Shown: in pieces, positions 8,892-18,709 of the stretch
Numbering within the stretch: the stretch's first letter is position 1
Layout of the letters: the number at the start of each line of letters is the position of its first letter
Origin: Sphingorhabdus wooponensis
Lineage (GTDB): Bacteria; Pseudomonadota; Alphaproteobacteria; Sphingomonadales; Sphingomonadaceae
Direction: 5' to 3'
DNA: 64,000 bases
Assembly: GCF_003933235.1 (NCBI RefSeq)
Contig: NZ_RWJI01000001.1
Location: forward strand, 1 to 64,000
Translations under genes and position numbers: made by a program
The notes under the pieces: generated by a model
The model's input: the letters and a program-made list of their open reading frames with translations, nothing else
Databases searched by the model: none
What the model was told of the DNA's origin: nothing

Positions 8892-8966
8892 TGGTGACCC
8901 CTACGGGAATCGAACCCGTGTTTCAGCCGTGAAAGGGCCGCGTCCTAACCGCTAGACGAAGGGGCC
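8892..8966 (-). tRNA. tRNA-Glu (anticodon TTC)
   Basis: Read on the minus strand it begins GGCCCCTTCGTCTAGCGGTT, has the anticodon loop CTTTCAC (anticodon TTC, Glu), the T-loop GGTTCGATTCC and an encoded CCA at 8894-8892. The 7-bp acceptor stem closes with one G-U pair. The discriminator base is A. Its 3' end faces the accessory secretion region, the orientation expected if that region entered at a tRNA attachment site. Confidence 0.95.
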
Positions 8967-9032
8967 AATCACTTGGCGAGCCGCGCCTTTACGGGTTCGT
9001 TTTGCACTCGTCAAGGCCAAGTTCGCGCAAAT

Positions 9033-10799
9033 TCAGTCTGCAAAGGCAATGTCGTCGACATGCAGCTCCGCTTTTGGCGTTGCGCCCCAGTCATCAACCT
9101 TCGCACGGCCTGCAAGCCAGTAGCGGCGGCCGCGGTCAGCGTGGAGCATCGTCTGGCCAAGAACGGTCTCGCCCTGACGAAAAGCCATGGCTTTGAACGA
9201 TTGGCCATCGTCGCCTGCGACAATCGCGCGGACATGGTCCTTGCCGACAATATCGCACTTGATGATTCGTAATGGCCCCGTGACCACCCGCGGCCCTGGC
9301 CAGCCCATACCATAAGGTCCAGCCGACTCCATGGCATCGACAAAAATGGGGTTCAGGCCGCGTGGCGCGACTATGGCATCGATTAACAACGCCTTGGTCC
9401 CCGATGCCTTGGCGACGTCCGTTGCGAGCCTTTCGTCTAACCAATCGGCCAAGGCGTCAATTTTATCGCGCGCTACGGTCAAGCCCGCCGCCATGGCATG
9501 CCCACCGCCTGCGACCAGCAATCCAGCCTCCCGCGCAGAAATAATTGCCGCGCCTAGATCAACACCGGCGATAGACCGACCCGATCCTTTGCCGACGCCA
9601 TTTTCGTCGACCGCAATGACAATCGATGGTTTGCCGGTCTTTTCCTTGATGCGCCCAGCGACGATACCAATGACGCCGGGGTGCCAACCTTCGCCAGACA
9701 ACAATGCCACCGCGCGGTTGTGCTGGCCCGCCAGCATAGCCTCGGCCTCTTCCTGCACCACCGATTCAATCGCGCGGCGCTCTTCATTCAGACGGTCCAG
9801 CTCCATCGCGATATCTTGCGCTTCGATTGGATCTTCTGTGATGAGCAACCGCACGCCTAGGTCCGATTTGCCAACGCGGCCTCCCGCGTTGATACGTGGG
9901 CCTAAGGCAAAGCCGAGGTCAGAGCATATTGGCGCGCGGGTCAAGCGGCTCGCTTGAATGAGAGCAGAAAGGCCAATGTTACGGCGCGCGGCCATGACCT
10001 TTAGTCCTTGCGCAACGAACGCACGATTCAGCCCGCGCAACTGCGCTACATCGGCCACGGTGCCCAAGGCCACGATGTCGAGTAGCTCCATGATTTTGGG
10101 TTCGGGCCGTTCGGCGAAATAGCCACGGGTGCGCAATGTCCGGATCAGCGCTGCTCCCAAAAGGAATGCCACGCCAACAGCCGCCAGATGCCCGTGAGAT
10201 GCTGCTTCGTCGGTTTCGTCGAGACGGTTCGGATTGACCAAAGCAAAGGCTGCAGGAAGCTCTGACGCGCATTTATGATGGTCGACGACAATGACCTCAA
10301 GGCCAGCGGCTTTGGCCTGCGACAAAGCGTCATAGGCCATAGCCCCGCAGTCGACGGTAATGATCAAGCGGCTACCGCCATCACCAATGCGCACGAGCGC
10401 CTCGCCGGAAGGACCATAACCCTCCATCAAACGATCCGGGATATAATAGCCTGCGTTCAACCCTAAGTTGCGCAGCAAGCGGATGAGGAGTGCCGCGCTG
10501 GTCGCGCCATCGACATCATAATCACCATAGACGGTGATTTGCTCCCCTGCCTCTACGGCCTGCGCCAGTCGCTGCGCGGCATTTTCCATATCCTGAAAAA
10601 TGGACGGGTCGGGCATGAAATTGCGGATGGTCGGGTTGCGGTGTCGCTCGATATCATCGCGCGGGACACCGCGGGCCATTAGCAATTGGGTGACCAGATC
10701 ATCGGGCTGAAAATCGGGGTCGCGGCTATCGGTACCGCTACCACGCCAATGCCAGGCTTGTTCAAGGACGGAATGATGGATGTTCAGGACAGACGACAT
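9033..10799 (-). CDS. recJ: Single-stranded-DNA-specific exonuclease RecJ
   Basis: 588 residues. The DHH phosphoesterase core shows 'VYGDYDVDGATS' (about 90-101), 'DCGA' and the DHH triad 'VVDHHKC' (173-175). The DHHA1 part carries 'AGGGHAMAAG', and a C-terminal OB-like domain follows. RecJ degrades single-stranded DNA 5' to 3' in recombination and mismatch repair in the cytoplasm. Length is normal for the family. The start has a good AGGGAAG ribosome site. tRNA-Glu lies downstream on the same strand with a short gap, and a flavodoxin-like gene diverges upstream. Confidence 0.96.
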   Translation of the reverse strand: MSSVLNIHHSVLEQAWHWRGSGTDSRDPDFQPDDLVTQLLMARGVPRDDIERHRNPTIRNFMPDPSIFQDMENAAQRLAQAVEAGEQITVYGDYDVDGATSAALLIRLLRNLGLNAGYYIPDRLMEGYGPSGEALVRIGDGGSRLIITVDCGAMAYDALSQAKAAGLEVIVVDHHKCASELPAAFALVNPNRLDETDEAASHGHLAAVGVAFLLGAALIRTLRTRGYFAERPEPKIMELLDIVALGTVADVAQLRGLNRAFVAQGLKVMAARRNIGLSALIQASRLTRAPICSDLGFALGPRINAGGRVGKSDLGVRLLITEDPIEAQDIAMELDRLNEERRAIESVVQEEAEAMLAGQHNRAVALLSGEGWHPGVIGIVAGRIKEKTGKPSIVIAVDENGVGKGSGRSIAGVDLGAAIISAREAGLLVAGGGHAMAAGLTVARDKIDALADWLDERLATDVAKASGTKALLIDAIVAPRGLNPIFVDAMESAGPYGMGWPGPRVVTGPLRIIKCDIVGKDHVRAIVAGDDGQSFKAMAFRQGETVLGQTMLHADRGRRYWLAGRAKVDDWGATPKAELHVDDIAFAD

Positions 10800-10840
10800 G
10801 ATGCTTCCCTATGGTGCGCTGCTGGTGCTAGCAAGTGGCG

Positions 10841-11332
10841 ATGAAGCAACTCGCAATAATCTGGCACAGCATGACGGGCGGGTCTGAGGCCCTAGCGCAG
10901 GCGGCTTATGCGGGCGCGGCGCGAGGGCAGGGCGTGAAAGTGCTAATGCTGAACGCTGCAGAGGCGGACGCTGAACATATGTTGGCGGCAGACGGATATC
11001 TGTTCGTCTTTCCCGAGAATCTCGCGGCGATCAGCGGGGGCATGAAAAGCTTTTTCGACCGATGTTATTATCCGTGCCTTGGCGCGCTAAACGGGCGGCC
11101 TTATGCCATGATCGTGTGCGCAGGTTCCGATGGGCGAAATGCCGTCGCGCAGGCGGAGCGTATTGCCACGGGCTGGCGGCTGCGACAGATTGCGCCCAGC
11201 GTGATTGTGTGCACGCAAGCGCAGACCCAACAGGAAATATTGGCGGCCAAGATTATCGATAGTCATCACTTGTCCGCCGCTGCGGAACTGGGTGAACAGA
11301 TGGCAACTGGGCTGCAAATGGGTATTTATTAA
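10841..11332 (+). CDS. Flavodoxin-fold NAD(P)H-dependent reductase family protein
   Basis: 163 residues. I chose the ATG at 10841; a GTG two codons earlier is possible. The N-terminus 'LAIIWHSMTGGSEALAQAA' is the FMN phosphate-binding loop of flavodoxins (usually SxTGxTE), and 'YLFVFPENLAAISGGMKSFFDRC' matches the second FMN loop of the flavodoxin/WrbA-like group. It is probably a small cytosolic flavoprotein that moves electrons; the substrate is unknown. It is divergent from recJ with a 41-bp gap and convergent with glpX (3 bases between stops). Confidence 0.75.
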   Translation: MKQLAIIWHSMTGGSEALAQAAYAGAARGQGVKVLMLNAAEADAEHMLAADGYLFVFPENLAAISGGMKSFFDRCYYPCLGALNGRPYAMIVCAGSDGRNAVAQAERIATGWRLRQIAPSVIVCTQAQTQQEILAAKIIDSHHLSAAAELGEQMATGLQMGIY

Positions 11333-11335
11333 AAA

Positions 11336-12319
11336 TCAGCCGAGATGGTCAGCCTTGCGATGTTCGCTCTTGACCCAGCGCACGGTGCCGGATGAGGCGC
11401 GCATCACGACACTTTCGGTGGTTATGCGGCCATCACGCAGGGTCTTCACGCCTTCCAGCAAGGAACCATGGGTCACGCCCGTGGCGGCAAAGATGCAGTC
11501 ACCCTTGGCCAATTCCTCCAGGTCGTAGATCTTGTCCAAATCTTCGATGCCCCATTTGCGTGCGCGTAAGCGTTCGTCATCGTTTCGGAAAAGCAAGCGC
11601 CCCTTAAACTGGCCACCGACGCAACGCAAAGCTGCGGCAGCCAATACGCCCTCTGGCGCGCCGCCGCTGCCCATATAGATGTCGACTGTCGTATCGGGGT
11701 TCGTTGTCGCTATTACGCCCGCGACGTCGCCATCGGGGATAAGCATAACGCCGCAGCCAATTTCGCGCAGTTCGGCAATCATCTTTTCATGGCGAGGCCG
11801 GTCAAGGACGCAGACAATAAGCTCATGTGGCGGCACGCCTTTTTCGGCGGCAACGGCTGCGACATTTTCGGCCACAGATTTGTTGAGATTGACAATATTG
11901 GGCGAGTAGCCGGGGCCAACCGCGATTTTGTCCATGTACACGTCGGGCGCGTTGAGCAAATTGCCTTCTTCGGCCACGGCCAACACCGCAAGCGCATTCG
12001 GGCCAGCCTTTGCGGTGATCGTCGTGCCTTCTAATGGATCGAGCGCGATGTCGATCTTGGGACCAGTACCAATCGCGGAACCGACCTTTTCACCAATGAA
12101 TAGCATCGGTGCTTCGTCTCGTTCGCCTTCGCCGATGACGACCGTTCCATCCATATATAGCTCGTTCAAGGCAGCGCGCATTGCTTCGACAGCGGCAGCA
12201 TCAGCGGCCTTTTCATCGCCGCGACCAATCAGCTTCGCTGCTGCAATGGCTGCAGCTTCCGTCACGCGCACCATTTCCAAAACAAGGACGCGGTCGAGGA
12301 TTTTACTTGCTGTAGTCAT
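11336..12319 (-). CDS. glpX: Fructose-1,6-bisphosphatase class II GlpX
   Basis: 327 residues. It shows the class II (GlpX/SBPase-like) hallmarks 'GEGERDEAPM' (63-72) and 'DPLEGTT' (94-100), metal and phosphate ligands of the lithium-sensitive phosphatase fold, and 'IYMGSGGAPEGVLAAAAL' further on. It removes the 1-phosphate of fructose-1,6-bisphosphate in gluconeogenesis. Length agrees with the family (about 320-335). An AGGAA ribosome site precedes the ATG. hom lies upstream on the same strand, 241 bases away, so co-transcription is possible. Confidence 0.96.
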   Translation of the reverse strand: MTTASKILDRVLVLEMVRVTEAAAIAAAKLIGRGDEKAADAAAVEAMRAALNELYMDGTVVIGEGERDEAPMLFIGEKVGSAIGTGPKIDIALDPLEGTTITAKAGPNALAVLAVAEEGNLLNAPDVYMDKIAVGPGYSPNIVNLNKSVAENVAAVAAEKGVPPHELIVCVLDRPRHEKMIAELREIGCGVMLIPDGDVAGVIATTNPDTTVDIYMGSGGAPEGVLAAAALRCVGGQFKGRLLFRNDDERLRARKWGIEDLDKIYDLEELAKGDCIFAATGVTHGSLLEGVKTLRDGRITTESVVMRASSGTVRWVKSEHRKADHLG

Positions 12320-12405
12320 TTGAATTCCTAGCTATCTTATAATGATGGTGCGCGATCGGGGCACCCTCAACGGAACGACATTTCGGGGCTTAAATTCCGA
12401 TAGGG

Positions 12406-12448
12406 AAGGCAAATGCCATTGTCGAGATTGCTTATCGCAATTTGCCTT
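12406..12448. repeat. Intergenic inverted repeat between hom and glpX
   Basis: A 9-bp perfect arm pair AAGGCAAAT (12406-12414) and ATTTGCCTT (12440-12448) encloses a 25-base loop. It could be a processing or attenuation structure in the hom-glpX spacer; no T tract makes it a convincing terminator. Confidence 0.4.
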
Positions 12449-12560
12449 CTCACCGAGATAGCAACGAAGGCTGCTGGGCAGGCAGCGATCAACGCAGATC
12501 AAACCGCCGCCGCACAAATCGATGATAACGGGCAGTAAGGAACCTGAGCAAATCCTTGGT

Positions 12561-13880
12561 TTAGGCGCCCAATATATGCATCACCATGGGTTCACCAAGC
12601 AAGCTATCGGAGCTTGCCAGCGCATCGATTGTATCATTGATCGCCTGCTCCGGTCCGGCATGCGTAACCATGGCAATTAACGCTGAGCCATCGTCGCTTG
12701 CCTCGGTTTGGATGAGGCTTTCAATCGACAATCCCGCATCGCGCATGGCCGCCGTGATTTCCGCGAGCACACCGACCCGGTCCGCCACCAGCATGCGCAA
12801 ATAAGTTTTACCAATCCGATGGGCTGAGGCTGCACGCGGAAGCTTTTCAAGTTCAGCCGATGGCATGGAGAATGCGGGGCCGGTTTCCTTGCGCGCAATG
12901 TCGACCAAATCGGCAACGACCGCGGATGCCGTGGGCTTATCGCCGGCGCCTGCACCTTGAAATAAGAGGCGGCCGGAGAAATTGCCTTCGGCAACGACGG
13001 CGTTGGTTGCGCCAGTGACATGCGCGAGCGGATGGCTCAGTGGGACGAGGCAAGGTTGCACGCGCTGAAAAATAGTCGACGATCCATTGTCGCCATCAAT
13101 CTCGGCAAGACCAATGAGCCGGATGCGATAGCCTAATGTCTTGGCTTGGGCGATGTCCGCCGCCAATATTTTGCGTACGCCGCGAGCTTCAACGCCACCA
13201 AAATCAATGACCGTACCAAAACTTAAAGACGCGAGAATCGAAAGCTTGTGCGCAGCATCTATGCCGTCAATGTCGAACGAGGGATCGGCTTCGGCAAAAC
13301 CCTTTGCCTGCGCATCGGCCAGCACCTGGGCAAAGTCCAGGCCGTCGCGCTCCATCGTGGATAGGATAAAATTGCAAGTGCCGTTTAGAATACCATAGAC
13401 GCGATCAATGCGGTTGGCGGCGGCACCATCGCGCAGACCTTGAATGACCGGAATACCGCCAGCAACCGCTGCTTCAAATTTGAGCGCGGTATGCTTGCTT
13501 TCGGCCAAAGCGGCAAGTTCTGCGCCATGATGCGCGATCATTGCCTTGTTGGCGGTCACCAAAGCGCGCCCGTTGGACAAAGTCTCCCGCGCAAGGGCCA
13601 AAGCCGGGCCGTCGGATCCGCCGACAAGTTCGACCACAACGTCAATGTCTTCAATGGTCGCAAGCGCAGCCATGTCGTCGACCCAACGATAAGGCGACAG
13701 ATCAACGCCGCGATCCTTTGTCCGGTCGCGTGCGGTAATGGCTACAATCTTAATTTCGCGACCGGCCCTGCGGGCAATAAGCGCCGTATTTTCTTCAATC
13801 AGCCGAATGACTCCGCTACCCACGGTTCCAAGTCCCGCGAGGCCCACTTTAAGGGGTGCATGACGAACGGATGTGGACAT
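12561..13880 (-). CDS. hom: Homoserine dehydrogenase with ACT domain
   Basis: 439 residues. The NAD(P)-binding Rossmann loop 'GLAGLGTVGSG' is at about 13-23, the catalytic domain includes 'GGIPVIQGLRDG' and 'NGTCNFILSTM', and a C-terminal ACT domain (about 350-439, 'LRMLVADRVGVLAEIT') provides feedback control, classically by threonine. It reduces aspartate semialdehyde to homoserine, the branch point to threonine and methionine. It is monofunctional (no aspartokinase). The gene sits near methionine genes metC and the metF-metH operon, but on a separate transcript. The ribosome site is weak. Confidence 0.96.
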   Translation of the reverse strand: MSTSVRHAPLKVGLAGLGTVGSGVIRLIEENTALIARRAGREIKIVAITARDRTKDRGVDLSPYRWVDDMAALATIEDIDVVVELVGGSDGPALALARETLSNGRALVTANKAMIAHHGAELAALAESKHTALKFEAAVAGGIPVIQGLRDGAAANRIDRVYGILNGTCNFILSTMERDGLDFAQVLADAQAKGFAEADPSFDIDGIDAAHKLSILASLSFGTVIDFGGVEARGVRKILAADIAQAKTLGYRIRLIGLAEIDGDNGSSTIFQRVQPCLVPLSHPLAHVTGATNAVVAEGNFSGRLLFQGAGAGDKPTASAVVADLVDIARKETGPAFSMPSAELEKLPRAASAHRIGKTYLRMLVADRVGVLAEITAAMRDAGLSIESLIQTEASDDGSALIAMVTHAGPEQAINDTIDALASSDSLLGEPMVMHILGA

Positions 13881-14069
13881 TGTTAAATGACTTTCTGCCT
13901 AGAATCTGTTGGATTTATGCCGCGCTTAAGTGGAATTTGATGGAAACGCTAGCCCAAGCTTGCGTTGCCCTTGTGAGTGCACGCGCGAAAGGCATAAGAC
14001 AATCGCAAGGCTGGCGCTAGGGCATGGCGTTCGCTAGAGCCGAGATATATAAGAAATCGGAGCAAAAAA

Positions 14070-14939
14070 ATGCGTGCAGTTGGTATCATCGGGGCGGGTC
14101 AAATGGGCGCAGGCATTGCGCAAGTGAGTGCTGCTGCTGGCTATCATGTCTATCTATCGGACCTTGACCTTGCCAAGGCCGAAGCAGGCAAAGCGTGCAT
14201 TGCAAAGGCGCTTGCCCGGCTGGTTGCCAAAGAGAAAATGGGGCAGGACGAAGCCGACGCATTATTGTCACGCATTGAACCCGTCGCCAGCTATGCACCC
14301 ATGGCGGATGCAGGGTTGATCATCGAAGCTGCGACTGAGCGTGAGGACATTAAGCGCAAGATATTTGAGGCGGTGGGTGCAGTTCTTAGCGAGCAAGCGG
14401 TTCTGGCATCGAACACATCATCCATTCCCATCACGCGGCTGGCGCAGTCATCGCCCGACCCCACACGCTTTATTGGCGTCCATTTCTTCAATCCCGTGCC
14501 CGTCATGGGCCTGATTGAGATCATTCGCGGGCTTGCGACCACCGACGCCACTGTCGACGTCGTGCGCCAATATGGCGAGGCGCTGGGCAAGCAATTGGTC
14601 TTTGCCAATGATGCGCCGGGCTTCATCGTCAACCGCGTCTTGATGCCGATGATCAACGAAGCAATCTTTGCGCTTGGTGAAGGCGTGGCCAACATGCGTG
14701 ATATCGATACCGCGTGCCAGCTTGGCCTCAATCACCCGATGGGACCTTTGACTTTGGCGGATTTTATCGGGCTCGATACCTGTCTTGAAATCACCAATGT
14801 GCTGTTTCAATCGACGGGTGATCCCAAATTCCGTCCTGCGCCCTTGCTACAAAAATATGTGGAAGCCGGATGGTATGGCCGCAAGGTGAAGCGCGGATTT
14901 TACGATTATTCCGGGGACGTGCCCGTGCCGACACGCTGA
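14070..14939 (+). CDS. 3-hydroxybutyryl-CoA dehydrogenase
   Basis: 289 residues. The N-terminal NAD-binding loop 'GAGQMGAG' is at 8-15. The catalytic block 'HFFNPVPVMGLIEI' (about 138-151) contains the conserved His, and the C-terminal helical domain reads 'GFIVNRVLMPMINEA' and 'NHPMGPLTLADFIGLD'. It oxidises (S)-3-hydroxybutyryl-CoA to acetoacetyl-CoA in fatty-acid or polyhydroxyalkanoate-related metabolism. It is the stand-alone short form (about 280-295), not the FadB fusion. A CGGAG site precedes the ATG. It is convergent with metC (3 bases between stops) and divergent from hom. Confidence 0.94.
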   Translation: MRAVGIIGAGQMGAGIAQVSAAAGYHVYLSDLDLAKAEAGKACIAKALARLVAKEKMGQDEADALLSRIEPVASYAPMADAGLIIEAATEREDIKRKIFEAVGAVLSEQAVLASNTSSIPITRLAQSSPDPTRFIGVHFFNPVPVMGLIEIIRGLATTDATVDVVRQYGEALGKQLVFANDAPGFIVNRVLMPMINEAIFALGEGVANMRDIDTACQLGLNHPMGPLTLADFIGLDTCLEITNVLFQSTGDPKFRPAPLLQKYVEAGWYGRKVKRGFYDYSGDVPVPTR

Positions 14940-14942
14940 GGC

Positions 14943-16124
14943 TTACGCGCGTCGCGCCTTCACAAAAGCTGCCTCAAGATCAGCGATCAAATCGTCGGTG
15001 TTTTCCAAACCGATTTGCAGCCGAATGAGCGTGCCGTCTTTTTCCCAAGCCACGGCCGACCGGTATTTTTCAGGCTGGACGGGCAAAGCCAAGCTTTCAA
15101 AGCCACCCCAGCTATAGCCGATGCCGAACAGGCCGAGGGCGTCTACAAAGGCGGCGGCAGTGGCGGCGTCGCCCTTATGAATGAACGAAAACAAGCCTGA
15201 CGCGCCGGTAAAGTCACGCTTCCAAATTTCGTGCCCCGGGCATTCTGGCAGTGCGGGGTGGAAGACGTTTGCAACGTCTGGCTGTGTTTGTAACCATCGC
15301 GCAACCTGGAGCGCCGACGCCGCATGTGCCTTCATCCGCACGGATAAGGTGCGTAGGCCGCGGCTGGCGAGATAGGCATCATCTGGGGACACTGTCTGGC
15401 CAAGCTGTTGCGCGGTTTGGCGCAATCGCGTCCAATATTTCGCATGCGTGGTGACGCTGCCCATCATGACGTCGCTATGGCCCACAATATATTTGGTGCA
15501 TGATAAGATTGCCATATCGATGCCCTTATCGAGCGCCGTGTGGAAATAAGATGTCGCCCAAGTGTTGTCGAGCACAGTGACAACATTATTTTTTTTGGCC
15601 GCTGCGCATATGGCGGGAATATCTTGCACCTCAAAGGTCAGGCTTCCGGGCGATTCCAACAAGATCGCCTTAGTACGGTCACAAAATAATGTGTCATAGT
15701 CAGTGGTAAGCGGGTCGAAATAGCGCGTCTCAACCCCGAAACGCTTCAGAAATCCGTCGGCCAAAGAGCGGCTTGGATCATAAGCATTGTCCGTCATTAA
15801 CAAGATGTCACCGGCTTTTAAGACCGATAACAATGCGCAGGCAATAGCAGCTACACCGGAGGGGTAAAGCATCGTTCCATGTGCGCCGGGCTCCATCTCT
15901 GTGAGCGCCTCAGCCAACGACCACTGCGTCGGCGACCCGCGCCGCCCGTAGAAAAAGCGACCATCTTCGTTCGACGTCTTGCCAGCTTCAAGCGCGGCGA
16001 CATTGGGGTATAAATGCGTACTCGCGCGCCAAATGGGGGCGTTGACAACGGGGCCAGTTAACGCTTCCCGTCGTCCCGCGGTGACTATTTTCGTAGAGGG
16101 CTTTTGGGGCTTGTCAGAGCTCAA
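14943..16124 (-). CDS. metC: Cystathionine beta-lyase (PLP-dependent)
   Basis: About 393 residues if started at the TTG at 16124, which overlaps the TGA of sseA (TTGA); an upstream extension inside sseA has no support. It is a fold type I PLP enzyme of the Cys/Met metabolism family, with substrate loop 'RRGSPTQW', 'YPSGVAAIA', Asp in 'VLDNTWATS' and the PLP lysine in 'LSCTKYIVGH' (about K211). The 'NTWATSYFHTALDKG' region fits the lyase MetC group better than gamma-synthases. It splits cystathionine to homocysteine, feeding the MetF/MetH cycle encoded further right. The coupling with sseA joins two sulfur-metabolism enzymes in one operon. Confidence 0.88.
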   Translation of the reverse strand: MSSDKPQKPSTKIVTAGRREALTGPVVNAPIWRASTHLYPNVAALEAGKTSNEDGRFFYGRRGSPTQWSLAEALTEMEPGAHGTMLYPSGVAAIACALLSVLKAGDILLMTDNAYDPSRSLADGFLKRFGVETRYFDPLTTDYDTLFCDRTKAILLESPGSLTFEVQDIPAICAAAKKNNVVTVLDNTWATSYFHTALDKGIDMAILSCTKYIVGHSDVMMGSVTTHAKYWTRLRQTAQQLGQTVSPDDAYLASRGLRTLSVRMKAHAASALQVARWLQTQPDVANVFHPALPECPGHEIWKRDFTGASGLFSFIHKGDAATAAAFVDALGLFGIGYSWGGFESLALPVQPEKYRSAVAWEKDGTLIRLQIGLENTDDLIADLEAAFVKARRA

Positions 16125-16963
16125 GCCGCACCCTGCGCTTTTGGGGTGTTCGCGTCGAGGCCCCATTCGGACCAGCTTCCATCATATAACGCCACATCGG
16201 TTTTGCCGGTCATGCGTGCGCCAAACAGAACAACCGCCGCCGTCATGCCGGACCCGCAAGTGGTGATCATCGGTTTGTTCAGATCCACGCCTGCGTCGGT
16301 AAAGGCCCCAGTCAATTCCGCGCCGCGCTTCCATGTTCCATCTGCTTTGAAAAGCTGACCAAAAGGTAAGTTACGGCTGCCCGGAATATGTCCCGAAGCC
16401 ATTTCGGGCCGTGGCTCGGCCTCTTCACCCGTAAAGCGGCCAGCACCGCGTGCATCGACCACAACTGCGTCTTTGCTGTGCAAATTGGCTAGCATGTCGG
16501 CCTTGTTGCGCACGGCCTTGTCATCTTTCCACACCGTAAAGTGGCGGTGGCGCAAATTGGGCTTACCTGCCTCCAATGGCCGGCCTTCAGCCTTCCACTT
16601 GGCGATGCCGCCATCGAGAATTGCCACATCATGCGCACCGAATAGCGTGAGCATCCACCACGCGCGGGTAGCAGACTTGAAGGGGCTGTCATCATACACA
16701 ACGATACGGCTGCCATCACCAAGCCCAAGCGATTGCATACGGCTCGCGAATTTTTCGGGTGGCGGTAATGTGTTTGGCAGGCTGCTATTGGCGTCAGCAA
16801 GCTCTTCCAAATCCATGAACACGGCCGATGGAATATGCCCGCCTTCATATTCTGCCTGCGCATTGCGACCCGCATCGAGCATAAACCATGTTGCATCGAC
16901 GACGCGAAGGTCGGACGCGCCGATTTCATTCGCCAACCAATCGGTGCTTACTAACAATTCCAT
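16121..16963 (-). CDS. sseA: 3-mercaptopyruvate sulfurtransferase (two rhodanese domains)
   Basis: 280 residues with two rhodanese-like domains. The N-terminal one is inactive-type ('VVYDDSPFKSATRAWWML'); the C-terminal one carries the active-site loop 'TTCGSGMTA' (Cys236), the CG[ST]G[VM]TA signature of mercaptopyruvate sulfurtransferases. It transfers sulfur from 3-mercaptopyruvate to thiols or cyanide in the cytoplasm. The start has an AAGGACGA ribosome site. Its stop overlaps the probable metC start, so the two genes are coupled. Confidence 0.93.
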   Translation of the reverse strand: MELLVSTDWLANEIGASDLRVVDATWFMLDAGRNAQAEYEGGHIPSAVFMDLEELADANSSLPNTLPPPEKFASRMQSLGLGDGSRIVVYDDSPFKSATRAWWMLTLFGAHDVAILDGGIAKWKAEGRPLEAGKPNLRHRHFTVWKDDKAVRNKADMLANLHSKDAVVVDARGAGRFTGEEAEPRPEMASGHIPGSRNLPFGQLFKADGTWKRGAELTGAFTDAGVDLNKPMITTCGSGMTAAVVLFGARMTGKTDVALYDGSWSEWGLDANTPKAQGAA

Positions 16964-17024
16964 GATGTCGTCCTTGCCCGCATGTTTGATTCTTATTCGG
17001 GGCAGGATAAGCCGCTTTTACAAA

Positions 17025-18548
17025 CTATCCAAGCGTTTCCAGAAATTGTTGCGCCTGTGTCCGAAGCTTTACTTTATCTGTATCCGCCATCCGGTCCCAA
17101 TTTTTATATGGCATTGCCATGCGTGGGTTTTTGCGCAATTCCCCTTCGTTGCGTGCAATGAATTCCCAATATAAAGCGTTGAAAGGGCATGCTTTTGGTC
17201 CAATGCGTTGCTTCACGTCATAACGGCAATGTGTGCAATAATCGGACATGCGATTGATATAAGCGCCGCTCGCCGCATAAGGTTTGGAAGCGAGCATGCC
17301 GCCATCGGCAAACTGGCTCATGCCCAGACTGTTGGGCAATTCTACCCATTCATAGGCATCAGCATAGACCGCGAGATACCAAGTATGCACCTGTTTGGGG
17401 TCCAACCCCGCCAACAAAGCGAAATTGCCGGTGATCATCAGCCGCTGAATATGATGCGCGTAGCTATGCGCGATTGTCTGGCCAATGGCTTGCGATAGGC
17501 AATGCATGTCGGTTTCGCCCGTCCAGTAAAATTCGGGCAGAGATCGCGTTGCGTCCAGCGCGTTGCTGTCCACATATTCGGGGCCAGCATGCCAGTAAAT
17601 GCCGCGCACATATTCGCGCCAGCCAATGACTTGCCGGATAAAGCCCTCGGCTGCATTAATCGGAACCTTTCCAGCCCGATATTCCATCTCAACCGCGCGG
17701 CACAATTCTAGCGGGTCAAGCAAACCCGAGTTGATATAGGGGGAGAGGATCGAGTGCCATAAAAACGGCTCGTCCGTGAGCATCGCGTCCTGATAATCGC
17801 CAAAATAGGGCAAAGCATACGCCAGGAAATGTTGCTGCTGCCGCAATGCATCTGCACGGGTCACCGCAAAGCCGAATGTGTCCGTCAGTCCTATGTTATC
17901 CCCATAACGATCCTCGACCATCTGGATGACCTCTTTCGTCACGGCATTGGGCGGAAAATGCAGCGGCTTTGGCATAGTCAGGTCGCGCTTGGCGGGCTTG
18001 CGATTCTCAGCGTCAAAATTCCATTGCCCACCTTCGGGCACATCGCCGTTCATGAGAAAGCCGGACTTGCGGCGCATATCGCGATAGAAAAATTCCATGC
18101 GCAATTGCTTGCGGTCCTTGGCCCAGCTTTCAAATTCGCCATGGGTGCACAAAAATCTATCGTCGGGCAGGATGGTTACCGGAATATCAAAGCGGTCGGG
18201 CCAGCTATCGAGCATGGCCTTTACGCGCCATTCGCCCGCTTCTGTCACACGCAGCGCGGAGATTTTGCGCCGCTCAATGGCGCGCGCAACTTCCCCGGTG
18301 AGGCTCCCGCTATTATTTGCATCGCTTAGTTTTACGTAATCGACCGTCCAGCCTGCCGCACCCAGATCCTCGGCATGGTGGCGCATAGCAGAGAGAATAT
18401 ACGCCATTTTGGATTTATGGTGTGGTACATATTCCGTTTCTTCGTCCACCTCCGCCATCAAGATGACGCATGCTTTTTTGTCCTGCCCCGTCAAAGAGGA
18501 CAGGCCGTGGCTGAGTTGGTCACCAAATATGGGAATCAAAATTGTCAT
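17025..18548 (-). CDS. Iron-sulfur bacterial photolyase/cryptochrome (FeS-BCP, CryPro class)
   Basis: 507 residues from the ATG at 18548 ('[16 protein letters not shown]'); the longer frame adds an unrelated N-terminus. The protein belongs to the deoxyribodipyrimidine photolyase-related group. Visible are the FAD-domain segments '[14 protein letters not shown]', '[15 protein letters not shown]' and '[21 protein letters not shown]'. The [4Fe-4S] cysteines appear in 'YCTHCRYDV' and '[13 protein letters not shown]', with a fourth in 'MHCLSQAIG'. Members repair (6-4) photoproducts or act as light sensors. It is divergent from queF with a 161-bp spacer. Confidence 0.92.
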   Translation of the reverse strand: MTILIPIFGDQLSHGLSSLTGQDKKACVILMAEVDEETEYVPHHKSKMAYILSAMRHHAEDLGAAGWTVDYVKLSDANNSGSLTGEVARAIERRKISALRVTEAGEWRVKAMLDSWPDRFDIPVTILPDDRFLCTHGEFESWAKDRKQLRMEFFYRDMRRKSGFLMNGDVPEGGQWNFDAENRKPAKRDLTMPKPLHFPPNAVTKEVIQMVEDRYGDNIGLTDTFGFAVTRADALRQQQHFLAYALPYFGDYQDAMLTDEPFLWHSILSPYINSGLLDPLELCRAVEMEYRAGKVPINAAEGFIRQVIGWREYVRGIYWHAGPEYVDSNALDATRSLPEFYWTGETDMHCLSQAIGQTIAHSYAHHIQRLMITGNFALLAGLDPKQVHTWYLAVYADAYEWVELPNSLGMSQFADGGMLASKPYAASGAYINRMSDYCTHCRYDVKQRIGPKACPFNALYWEFIARNEGELRKNPRMAMPYKNWDRMADTDKVKLRTQAQQFLETLG

Positions 18549-18709
18549 GTTGGCGCCATAGCGCGGGGCGCATGCAAGGACGATACAGGGTTTCCAGAAA
18601 GACAAAGGCGTGCTGTTTGGATGGCGCCTGCTATATTTATTCCCGTGTCATTGGCGATATCTGGCATCACCCGTTTGCTTCGCGCCGCGAAACGGCTAAA
18701 TGCGGCATC

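Noticed and set aside
13881-14069. Possible riboswitch upstream of hom
   Set aside because: I looked for a SAM-type conserved core or pseudoknot in this divergent spacer and could not find one.
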